This document shows positions 1 to 5,394 of a DNA stretch of 5,394 bases, in pieces. The stretch spans positions 1-5,394 of the forward strand of contig DAOVXW010000051.1 in the NCBI GenBank assembly GCA_030635945.1, given 5' to 3'. The notes below the pieces were generated by a model. That model ran no database searches and was not told the origin of the DNA. It was given only the letters and a program-made list of their open reading frames with translations. The DNA is from Dehalococcoidia bacterium (GTDB taxonomy: Bacteria > Chloroflexota > Dehalococcoidia > Dehalococcoidales > G020351185). Both the position numbers and the translations under genes were made by a program. How positions within the stretch are numbered: position 1 is the first letter of the stretch; each line of letters begins with the position of its first letter.

Positions 1-306
1 CGTCTCGATTACTTCACCGATAGGGTCGGGGAGGGCGGCTACTGCCATCACATCCTGCGCCATGGATTTAAGGCGCTCTTCCGTTAACAGCAGACGGTCT
101 AGCATAGCAGCGTTCATGCCGGATTCCTCGGCTGCTTTATAGTCTAGTTTATTGGCGGCCAGTATATCAGTGCTTTTAGCCAGCAGGTCATCGGCGATAT
201 TATTTAACGCCCTGTTCTTTATTTCCGTGGAGAGATACACCATGCGGCGTGAAGCTGCCCTGGCTGCTTTGGCTTTCAGTTCCAGTTCGTTGTCTTGTGT
301 GTTCAT
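1..306 (-). CDS. proA: Gamma-glutamyl phosphate reductase, N-terminal part (cut by window edge)
   Basis: ProA carries out the NADPH-dependent reduction of gamma-glutamyl phosphate to glutamate 5-semialdehyde, the second step of cytoplasmic proline synthesis. Only the first 102 residues are present; family members are usually about 415-430 residues, so the catalytic cysteine lies outside the window. The visible part matches the family N-terminus: an Ala/Lys-rich helix (KAKAARAASRRM), LSTEIKNRALNNIADDL, then ILAANKLDYKAAEESGM, then LDRLLLTEERLKSMAQDV, and ALPDPIGEVIE at the edge. The ATG at 304-306 is chosen because the homology starts right after it and a GGGA ribosome binding site (AAAAGGGA in context) lies 7 bases upstream. 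It is the last visible gene of the proB-led minus-strand unit, 55 bases after the 111-residue gene. No internal stop is seen. The identification is secure; the rest of the gene cannot be assessed. Confidence 0.95.
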   Translation of the reverse strand, partial: MNTQDNELELKAKAARAASRRMVYLSTEIKNRALNNIADDLLAKSTDILAANKLDYKAAEESGMNAAMLDRLLLTEERLKSMAQDVMAVAALPDPIGEVIET

Positions 307-314
307 AGTAACAT

Positions 315-352
315 CCCTTTTGTTATATACCTCTCCCTTTATAAAAGGGGGG
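315..352 (-). promoter_or_regulatory. Short hairpin with alternative pairing to the proA ribosome binding site
   Basis: Read on the minus strand, a CCCTTT segment (349 down to 344) can pair with AAAGGG at 340-335, giving 6 bp around a 3-base loop. The same segment, extended to CCCTTTT (349-343), can instead pair with AAAAGGG at 321-315, giving 7 bp around a 21-base loop. That second partner contains the proA ribosome binding site. The complementarity is seen directly; any control of proA translation is inference. There is no T-run after the hairpin on the minus strand, so it is not a terminator of the operon. Confidence 0.35.
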
Positions 353-361
353 AAAGATTTT

Positions 362-697
362 TTAATGAGGGGTTTTGCCGCTTCTGAAATCCTGCCCCAT
401 TTTGCTCCTGCCGTTGAGATGATAATTATGGTGATACTTGGAACCTGCAACGCCCTGGGATTCGGTATTTGCCCAGATAGCGCAATCACCGTCGCGGCCA
501 TCTTCGAACTCAATCCTGAATATGGCGGAATTCTTTAATTCTGCTAGCTCTCTGCCCATAGAGAACTCCCCCCACCATTTCTTCTTTGTATATTTTGTCG
601 GATCGGTTTCGATAAGGCGATAATTGATCTGCGCAATAGGTTGTTTGCTTTCCTTACTATGCAACTGACCGGTGCCGTTATTATAATGGATAGCCAT
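362..697 (-). CDS. Small uncharacterised protein, WWGEF/IEFEDGR family, 111 residues (paralog of the 87-residue neighbour)
   Basis: I do not recognise a named family and assign no function. The product is a soluble-looking 111-residue protein with no signal peptide or membrane segment. It shares an ordered core with the gene just upstream in the unit: an I-N-Y-R-L strand (about residues 24-28), WWGEF (41-45), IEFEDGR (62-68), then G70 and C72, and a Y-H-L-N-G motif near the end. The alternating hydrophobic strands suggest a small beta-sheet or barrel fold, which is inference. Compared with its paralog it has a longer N-terminus, a 5-residue-longer Lys-rich stretch before WWGEF, and an extra tail of about 11 residues rich in Gly, Arg and Lys. 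The ATG at 695-697 is supported by GAGGA 6 bases upstream (708 to 704). It ends in TAA, 55 bases before proA. The shared motifs and good ribosome binding site argue that it is a real gene. Overlapping plus-strand reading frames here are shadows. Confidence 0.82.
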   Translation of the reverse strand: MAIHYNNGTGQLHSKESKQPIAQINYRLIETDPTKYTKKKWWGEFSMGRELAELKNSAIFRIEFEDGRDGDCAIWANTESQGVAGSKYHHNYHLNGRSKMGQDFRSGKTPH

Positions 698-720
698 TAA
701 GAATCCTCATTTTAAGAATC
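697..720. repeat. Nine-base direct repeat TTAAGAATC, 15-base period
   Basis: TTAAGAATC occurs at 697-705 and again at 712-720, in the leader of the 111-residue gene. On the minus strand this reads GATTCTTAA twice, the second copy running into the ATG start and the GAGGA ribosome binding site lying between the copies. It may be a chance or slippage product; no function is inferred. Confidence 0.35.
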
Positions 721-751
721 AACACCTTTCGTCTTTAATGTTATTCGTTTA

Positions 752-1015
752 TCATTCAAGCAAACCGTTCCCCCTGAAGTGATAGCAAAATAGCGGCGAA
801 AGCCCGTATACGGCGCGGTTAACCTTCTTTTTTAGAAAACATCTGCCCTTACGGCCGTCCTCGAATTCAATAATATAACCGTCACCGTCGCTGATACGGC
901 GGTACTCGGTGAGTATGAATTCTCCCCACCAGCCCTGTTCCGAGCTATTGAGTAGTTTATAGTCAACTTCAACCGTAAAACCCTCATCATAGGAACTAAG
1001 CTTGCCAATAGCCAT
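752..1015 (-). CDS. Small uncharacterised protein, WWGEF/IEFEDGR family, 87 residues
   Basis: No named family is recognised and no function is assigned. The 87-residue product has no signal peptide or membrane segment. Its features in order are: a V-D-Y-K-L strand (17-21), WWGEF (29-33), IIEFEDGR (48-55), G57 and C59, then a basic stretch (KKKVNR, 62-67) and a C-terminal YHFRGNG (78-84). The 111-residue gene downstream has the same core in the same order, so the two are paralogs. The ATG at 1013-1015 is supported by AAGGAG at 1030-1025 with a 9-base spacer. That site overlaps the proB stop codon (1031-1029), with only 13 bases between the genes, so co-transcription and perhaps translational coupling with proB are likely. 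It ends in TGA. The family's usual size is not known to me; the compact form here, ending right after the last shared motif, may be closer to the ancestral layout than the longer neighbour. Confidence 0.85.
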   Translation of the reverse strand: MAIGKLSSYDEGFTVEVDYKLLNSSEQGWWGEFILTEYRRISDGDGYIIEFEDGRKGRCFLKKKVNRAVYGLSPLFCYHFRGNGLLE

Positions 1016-1024
1016 AAATATACT

Positions 1025-1030
1025 CTCCTT
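1025..1030 (-). promoter_or_regulatory. Strong ribosome binding site overlapping the proB stop codon
   Basis: The minus strand reads AAGGAG here, 9 bases before the ATG of the 87-residue gene and sharing two bases with the proB TAA. It fixes the start of that gene and ties its translation to ribosomes finishing proB. It is the best ribosome binding site in the minus-strand unit; proB itself has none as good. Confidence 0.75.
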
Positions 1031-2156
1031 AAAAAATTACCAGGTTGTTTCGGTGCACTACCTCACTGCCATAGTCATAGCCAAGCAGCTTTGCAATCTG
1101 TCCTGAATGAGCTCCTTTTATAATTCCGATATCGGCGGAGCTGTAGTTGCTGATGCCGCAGCCGATACGTCTGCCCCGTGAATTGTAGATGTTAACGATA
1201 TCACCGCGCTTGCATTTGCCCTCAATCCTTTCTATGCCGGTAGCCAGCAGGCTGCGGTTCTTTTTTTCGAGGGCGGTAGCGGCTCCAAGGTCTATGAAAA
1301 GTTTCCCTCTGACGCACAATCCGCTCAGCATCCAGCGTTTGCGGCTCTCCAGTTTTAATGAAGATGGTAGAAAGTGCGTACCAATAGCTTCACCGTACGC
1401 CAGCCTGATTATAACATCCGGCAAGCGGCCATCGGCGATAACCATTGATACCCCGGAGGCGGTAGCCAGCCTGGCGGCTTCTATCTTGGTAACCATACCG
1501 CCGGTGCCCATCTCGCCGGGTGTATCGGCTGCCAGGCGTTCAATATCAGCGTCAATTTTATCCACCTGATTAATGAGGCGGGCTTCGGGATGAAGCTGCG
1601 GGTCGGCATTATACAGTCCGGCGGTATCGGTGAGCATTATCAGCAGGTCGGCATCAATAAGGTTGGCAACCATGGCTGATAGCTTGTCATTATCACCGAA
1701 CTTTGCTTCCTGTATCTCATCAACGGCTACCACATCGTTTTCATTGACAATACACAAAACACGCAGCTCCAGTAAAGCCAGCAGGGTATTGCGGGCATTG
1801 AGATAACCGGCGCGGTCTGAAAGGTCGGCTTTTGTCAGTAGAGCCTGGGCGACGGTAATTTCGTGCTGCTCAAAGAGCTGCTCATAGACGTTCATCAGGC
1901 GGCTCTGTCCTATTGAAGCTAGTATCTGTTTATAGGGAATACCCTTCGGTTCCTCGGCTAACCCCAGTTTATATCTGCCGGCGGCAATAGCCCCCGAAGA
2001 CACGACTACCAGCTCAATTCCTTTGCGATGAAGGCTGGCTACCTGGGAAACCAAACTTGACATAATATCTGTATTCAGACAATCACTACCTCCGGTGAGG
2101 AGGTTGGTGCCGAACTTTACAACGATGCGCTTGCAAGATAGAGATTTACTGCTCAT
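1029..2156 (-). CDS. proB: Glutamate 5-kinase with C-terminal PUA domain
   Basis: ProB phosphorylates glutamate with ATP to gamma-glutamyl phosphate, the first and normally feedback-controlled step of proline synthesis in the cytoplasm; the labile product is passed to ProA. The 375-residue length fits the two-domain form. The amino acid kinase domain (about 1-260) shows VVKFGTNLL with K14, VSSGAIAAG (52-60), [18 protein letters not shown] (108-125, the region where proline-insensitive mutations map in E. coli), NENDVVA (138-144), FGDNDKLSA (153-161), LTDTAGLY (175-182) and GTGGM (217-221). A PUA domain follows from about residue 275, including [19 protein letters not shown]. The ATG at 2154-2156 places the first conserved strand at residue 11, as usual. 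There is no strong ribosome binding site; AGG lies about 15 bases upstream. A strong promoter sits 30-60 bases upstream. It heads an operon with two small genes and proA. The gene is intact, with no missing motif. Confidence 0.97.
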   Translation of the reverse strand: MSSKSLSCKRIVVKFGTNLLTGGSDCLNTDIMSSLVSQVASLHRKGIELVVVSSGAIAAGRYKLGLAEEPKGIPYKQILASIGQSRLMNVYEQLFEQHEITVAQALLTKADLSDRAGYLNARNTLLALLELRVLCIVNENDVVAVDEIQEAKFGDNDKLSAMVANLIDADLLIMLTDTAGLYNADPQLHPEARLINQVDKIDADIERLAADTPGEMGTGGMVTKIEAARLATASGVSMVIADGRLPDVIIRLAYGEAIGTHFLPSSLKLESRKRWMLSGLCVRGKLFIDLGAATALEKKNRSLLATGIERIEGKCKRGDIVNIYNSRGRRIGCGISNYSSADIGIIKGAHSGQIAKLLGYDYGSEVVHRNNLVIF

Positions 2157-2185
2157 AGAATTGAACCGAACCTGTAATTCACTCC

Positions 2186-2214
2186 ATTATAGCAAGGCTG
2201 CTGGAGTTGGACAA
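2186..2214 (-). promoter_or_regulatory. Sigma70-type promoter for proB
   Basis: On the minus strand a -35 element TTGTCC (2214-2209, four of six consensus bases) is followed by a 17-base spacer and a perfect -10 TATAAT (2191-2186). TGC directly before it forms an extended -10. Transcription would begin around 2179-2181, giving a leader of about 25 bases before the proB ATG. The spacing and perfect -10 make this the best promoter candidate in the window. No operator or attenuator is evident in the short leader. Confidence 0.72.
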
Positions 2215-2235
2215 GAAAATATACTGTGCTAAACT
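2208..2235 (+). promoter_or_regulatory. Candidate promoter for mfd, overlapping the proB -35
   Basis: On the plus strand TGGACA (2208-2213, five of six -35 consensus bases) is followed by 16 bases and TAAACT (2230-2235, four of six -10 bases), preceded by TGC as a possible extended -10. The start would fall near 2242, just before the inverted repeat, and give a leader of about 50 bases. The -35 shares nearly all its bases with the proB -35 on the other strand. The match is weaker than that for proB, so this is tentative. Confidence 0.4.
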
Positions 2236-2243
2236 GTTACTTA

Positions 2244-2269
2244 AGGGCTAGTCTGCTTTGGCTAGCCCT
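2244..2269. repeat. Perfect 8-bp inverted repeat in the proB-mfd divergent region
   Basis: AGGGCTAG (2244-2251) and CTAGCCCT (2262-2269) are exact inverted copies around a 10-base loop. No T-run follows on either side, so it is not a typical intrinsic terminator. In an mfd transcript starting near 2242 it would form a hairpin at the very 5' end; as DNA it could be a dimeric protein binding site, the centres of the two arms being about 18 bases apart. Both roles are inference. Confidence 0.5.
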
Positions 2270-2290
2270 AGAGGTGTTTGGAAAAAAGTA

Positions 2291-5200
2291 TTGAAAATCA
2301 CCAGTCTTTTAGATCTGGCTATGGAGATGTCAGCCTACCGTCAGCATGTTGAGGAGCTAAAACAGCCTGGCGGCAGCGCCGGTATATCAATACTGGATGC
2401 CGCCAAACCCTATGTTATAGCTGCCGTATATAAAAAGCTGGGTTTGCCAATGCTGGTGGTTACCGCTCAACCGGAAAACAGCAGAAAACTCCAGGAGCAG
2501 ATTACTGCCTGGACAGGTATTCAGGCAGCCCTTTTCCCCGAACCCGGCGCCTTGCCATATCAACGTGTCGTTTCCGACAATTCGATAGTAACGGAGAGGA
2601 TGCGAACGCTATCGCTGCTGGCAAATACCAAACTAAAAAAGGAACTTCCGCTGGTTGTTACTTCAGCCCCCGCGCTGATGCAGAGAGTGGCGGAATACAA
2701 TCATTTTACCTCGGTATGGCATAAGGTGAGGCAGGGAATGGATGCCGAGCCACTCAGCCTTATAAACCGCTGGCAAAAAATCGGTTATAAACTGGAAAGC
2801 ATCGTTGAAACGCCGGGCAGCATAAGTCGCCGTGGCGGTATTCTGGATATCTACCCGCCCACTGGCGAGCTGCCTGCCAGGCTTGAGTTTTTCGGCAACA
2901 CCGTAGATAGCATTCGTCTTTTTGATCCGATAAGCCAGCGCTCGTTAAAAACAGTACCGGAGATTGACATCGGACCGGTTACCGAAATGCTGGCAATTCC
3001 ATTCGGCGATAAAATAAAACTGGATAGAATTATTAAAAAAATTGATTGCAAAAATTGCAATGATTCGGCAAAGCAGCAATTCCAGCAGGAATTAGATATG
3101 CTGCTTGAAGGCCAGGTACCGGACGATGACGAGTTTTATACACAGATGTTAAGCAATGGCAGCATTCTTGATTACCTGCCAACGCAATCGCTGGTGATAC
3201 TTGACGAAACAGCAGCCATAAAGGAGGCTATGGAATCCCTGGACATTGAAGCCGGGGAGCTGCTGGATTACAAGCTGAAACGGGGCGATCTGCCAAATAA
3301 TCTGCCGCAGCCATATTTCACCTGGGATGAGCTTGAATCAAGGTTAAGCAAACAGAGGTGTTTATCGCTCACAAGCTGGCTTGACAGTGGCGACAGGGCA
3401 GGGTGGCGGCTCAATTTTAAACAGGGTAAAAATTATACCGGACGGCTGCCGGAACTGCTTGAAAAAATAGAGCAGCTTTTACGACAGAGAAAGAGGATTA
3501 TTTTGATCAGCCACCAGGCGAGCCGTTTATCAGAGCTGCTGGCAGAGAAAGATGTTATCGCCGTACCTGTTACAGAGATAGAAGAAGCACCGCTGCCCGG
3601 CTCGCTGACGCTGGTACAGGGTATGCTGAACCAGGGGTGGGTTATGAGCGATAATACCCACCTTTTTACCGATAACGAAATATTCGGTTTAATAAAACAG
3701 AGGCGGCTGGTGAAAAAGCAGCCGACAGCCCGTATTGAATCTATTACTGACATAACCCCCGGAGACTACGTGGTGCACATCGAGCATGGCATCGCCAGGT
3801 TTGCCGGTGTTATAACTATGAGCAGTACCGGGATTGAGAGGGAATATCTGTTATTGCATTATGCCGCAGGAGATAGATTATATGTCCCCGTTGACCAGAT
3901 AGACCGTGTCAGCCGCTATATAGGCGCCGGTGACCGGCAACCTGCCCTTAACAGGCTTGGTACCCAGGAATGGACCAGAAGCAAGCAAAAAGCCAGGAAA
4001 TCGGCGGAGGTGGTTGCTCGGGAACTGCTGGCTCTTTATGCCGCTCGCCAGGTGACGGATGGTTTTGCTTTCTCTGCGGACACGGTATGGCAACAGGAGC
4101 TTGAGGCTTCCTTCCCTTATGTGGAAACCCCCGACCAGATAATAGTCCAGGAGCAGATCAAGGAAGATATGATGCAATCCAAGCCTATGGACAGGCTGGT
4201 ATGCGGTGATGTCGGCTATGGCAAGACGGAGGTTGCCATTCGTGCCGCCTTCAAGGCAGTTATGGACTACAAACAGGTAGCCTTTCTGGTGCCGACTACG
4301 GTTCTGGCACAGCAGCACCTCTTTACCTTAAAACAGAGAATGAGCGCCTTTCCGGTGAGGGTTGAGATGCTCAGCCGTTTCAGGAGTGCCGCAGAACAGC
4401 AGGAAATTATAGACGGACTGGCTTCCGGCAGTGTGGACATCTGTATCGGCACCCACCGTCTGCTACAAAAGGATATTATATTCAAAAACCTGGGGCTGCT
4501 GGTTATCGATGAAGAGCAGCGCTTCGGTGTCAGCCACAAAGAACATTTCAAGAAAATGAGGCGGGAGGTCGATGTCCTCACACTGAGCGCCACCCCCATA
4601 CCCCGCACACTGCATATGTCGCTGGTGGGGGTGCGCGATATGAGTGTTATGGAAACGCCCCCCGCCGAAAGGCTGCCGGTAAAGACATATGTTACCGAAT
4701 ATGATGACATGCTTTTTAAAGAAGCAATACTCAGAGAGCTGGAGCGCAACGGGCAGGTTTTCTTCGTCCACAACCGGGTGCGCAGTATAAACTATGTAGC
4801 CGAAAAGTTGCAGGCACTTGTGCCGGAGGTAAAAATAGCCGTCGCCCATGGCCAGATGGCTGAAGGGGAGCTGGAGAAGGTGATGGCAGACTTTACCGGG
4901 GGCGGTATTGATGTCCTGGTGTGCACCACCATTATAGAATCGGGGCTGGATATACCCAACGCCAATACCCTGATTGTCGACCAGGCGGATAAGTTCGGCT
5001 TGACGCAGCTGTATCAATTGCGGGGCCGTGTCGGCCGCGGTGCCAACATGGCTTATGCCTATTTTCCATATGATAAGGGTAAGCGGCTGACACCGGACGC
5101 CCGGAAACGCCTGAGAACCATATTTGAGGCTAACGAGCTTGGAGCCGGCTTCAATATCGCTATGAAAGACCTGGAAATCCGGGGCGCCGGTAACCTGCTG

Positions 5201-5394
5201 GGCACCAGGCAGAGCGGGCACATAACCGCCGTCGGCTTTAACCTGTACACTCGCCTGCTGGGAGAGGCGGTAGAAGAGGTAAAGGCAGAGCAGGCGGGCA
5301 AGCCCGTAGATAAGGCGAAGCGACTCCCCCAGTCCACCGTCGCCCTGCCCCTACCAGCCTATATCCCCGATGATTATGTTTCTGATATAAATAC
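2291..5394 (+). CDS. mfd: Transcription-repair coupling factor Mfd, C-terminus cut by window edge
   Basis: Mfd binds RNA polymerase stalled at DNA damage, pushes it off by ATP-driven DNA translocation and recruits UvrA for nucleotide excision repair. The frame is open for 1034 codons; family members are about 1150 residues, so the last hundred or so are missing. In order: a UvrB-like N-terminal module with RRGGILDIYPP (from residue 180) and LEFFGNTVDSIRLFD; the polymerase-interacting CarD-like domain starting near 490 (GDYVVHIEHGIARFAG); Walker A GDVGYGKTE (639-647, K645); DEEQ (740-743) followed by RFGV; SATPIPRT (766-773); QLRGRVGRG (909-917); and the translocation motif region with LEIRGAGNLLG around 964. 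The autoinhibitory D7 domain begins at the edge. Start: homology begins MKITSLLDL, whose first codon is TTG at 2291. An in-frame ATG at 2321 would remove ten conserved-looking residues and has no ribosome binding site. GAGGTG lies 14 bases before the TTG, a long spacing. Long minus-strand frames across the gene are shadows. Confidence 0.97.
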   Translation, partial: MKITSLLDLAMEMSAYRQHVEELKQPGGSAGISILDAAKPYVIAAVYKKLGLPMLVVTAQPENSRKLQEQITAWTGIQAALFPEPGALPYQRVVSDNSIVTERMRTLSLLANTKLKKELPLVVTSAPALMQRVAEYNHFTSVWHKVRQGMDAEPLSLINRWQKIGYKLESIVETPGSISRRGGILDIYPPTGELPARLEFFGNTVDSIRLFDPISQRSLKTVPEIDIGPVTEMLAIPFGDKIKLDRIIKKIDCKNCNDSAKQQFQQELDMLLEGQVPDDDEFYTQMLSNGSILDYLPTQSLVILDETAAIKEAMESLDIEAGELLDYKLKRGDLPNNLPQPYFTWDELESRLSKQRCLSLTSWLDSGDRAGWRLNFKQGKNYTGRLPELLEKIEQLLRQRKRIILISHQASRLSELLAEKDVIAVPVTEIEEAPLPGSLTLVQGMLNQGWVMSDNTHLFTDNEIFGLIKQRRLVKKQPTARIESITDITPGDYVVHIEHGIARFAGVITMSSTGIEREYLLLHYAAGDRLYVPVDQIDRVSRYIGAGDRQPALNRLGTQEWTRSKQKARKSAEVVARELLALYAARQVTDGFAFSADTVWQQELEASFPYVETPDQIIVQEQIKEDMMQSKPMDRLVCGDVGYGKTEVAIRAAFKAVMDYKQVAFLVPTTVLAQQHLFTLKQRMSAFPVRVEMLSRFRSAAEQQEIIDGLASGSVDICIGTHRLLQKDIIFKNLGLLVIDEEQRFGVSHKEHFKKMRREVDVLTLSATPIPRTLHMSLVGVRDMSVMETPPAERLPVKTYVTEYDDMLFKEAILRELERNGQVFFVHNRVRSINYVAEKLQALVPEVKIAVAHGQMAEGELEKVMADFTGGGIDVLVCTTIIESGLDIPNANTLIVDQADKFGLTQLYQLRGRVGRGANMAYAYFPYDKGKRLTPDARKRLRTIFEANELGAGFNIAMKDLEIRGAGNLLGTRQSGHITAVGFNLYTRLLGEAVEEVKAEQAGKPVDKAKRLPQSTVALPLPAYIPDDYVSDIN

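Noticed and set aside
331..363. Plus-strand hairpin CCCTTT-ATA-AAAGGG followed by six T as an intrinsic terminator
   Set aside because: No plus-strand gene lies upstream to be terminated and five bases separate the stem from the T-run; the sequence is better viewed as part of the minus-strand leader of proA.
152..538. Plus-strand open frame of 128 codons
   Set aside because: It lies antisense to the proA start and most of the 111-residue gene, has no ribosome binding site or recognisable motif, and is explained as a shadow of those genes.
682..711. Nine-codon frame starting at an ATG upstream of the 111-residue gene as a leader peptide
   Set aside because: It overlaps the ribosome binding site and start of the real gene out of frame, has no ribosome binding site of its own, and contains no run of regulatory codons such as proline.
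1029..1300. PUA domain on ProB as an unusual fusion
   Set aside because: The C-terminal PUA domain is the standard architecture in many bacterial glutamate 5-kinases.
1189..1569. Plus-strand open frame of 126 codons
   Set aside because: It is entirely antisense to proB, whose identity is certain; the low-complexity Ser/Pro/Ile composition is typical of a shadow frame.
3047..3058. CxxC pair (C253, C256) in Mfd as a metal site
   Set aside because: Only one pair is present, in an AT-rich Lys/Asn stretch with no second pair nearby in the protein, so a metal site is not supported.
3878..5221. Three long minus-strand frames (up to 252 codons) inside mfd
   Set aside because: They run opposite to strongly conserved Mfd helicase motifs, overlap one another, and show no family features, so they follow from mfd codon use.

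Overview
The window shows bacterial housekeeping chromosome at moderate GC, with two divergent transcription units. The left unit is on the minus strand: proB (glutamate 5-kinase), two small uncharacterised paralogous genes, then the first 102 codons of proA (gamma-glutamyl phosphate reductase), which runs off the left edge. The right unit is on the plus strand: mfd, the transcription-repair coupling factor. It is read without interruption for 1034 codons and runs off the right edge. No mobile element, CRISPR array, tRNA or rRNA was seen. The taxon cannot be fixed from the sequence. A Chloroflexota/Dehalococcoidia-like bacterium is a low-confidence guess from overall protein character.

Layout from left to right: proA 5' part (1-306, minus); a 55-base spacer with a short hairpin that could compete with the proA ribosome binding site; a 111-residue small protein (362-697, minus); a 54-base spacer; an 87-residue small protein (752-1015, minus); proB (1029-2156, minus); a 134-base divergent control region (2157-2290); mfd (2291 to the end, plus). 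No stretch above 300 bases lacks a gene.

ProB and ProA catalyse consecutive steps of proline synthesis from glutamate and are commonly encoded next to each other. Here the pair is split by two genes whose products share a core: WWGEF, then an I-E-F-E-D-G-R-x-G-x-C strand, then a Y-H end motif. They look like a tandem duplication carried in a proline operon. The first has a strong ribosome binding site overlapping the proB stop codon, which implies co-transcription and possible translational coupling. This is the least explained part of the window.

The control region holds a very good minus-strand promoter for proB (TATAAT with an extended -10 and a 17-base spacer), a weaker plus-strand promoter candidate for mfd whose -35 overlaps the proB -35, and an 8-bp perfect inverted repeat just ahead of mfd. 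Mfd itself looks ordinary and intact apart from its probable TTG start.
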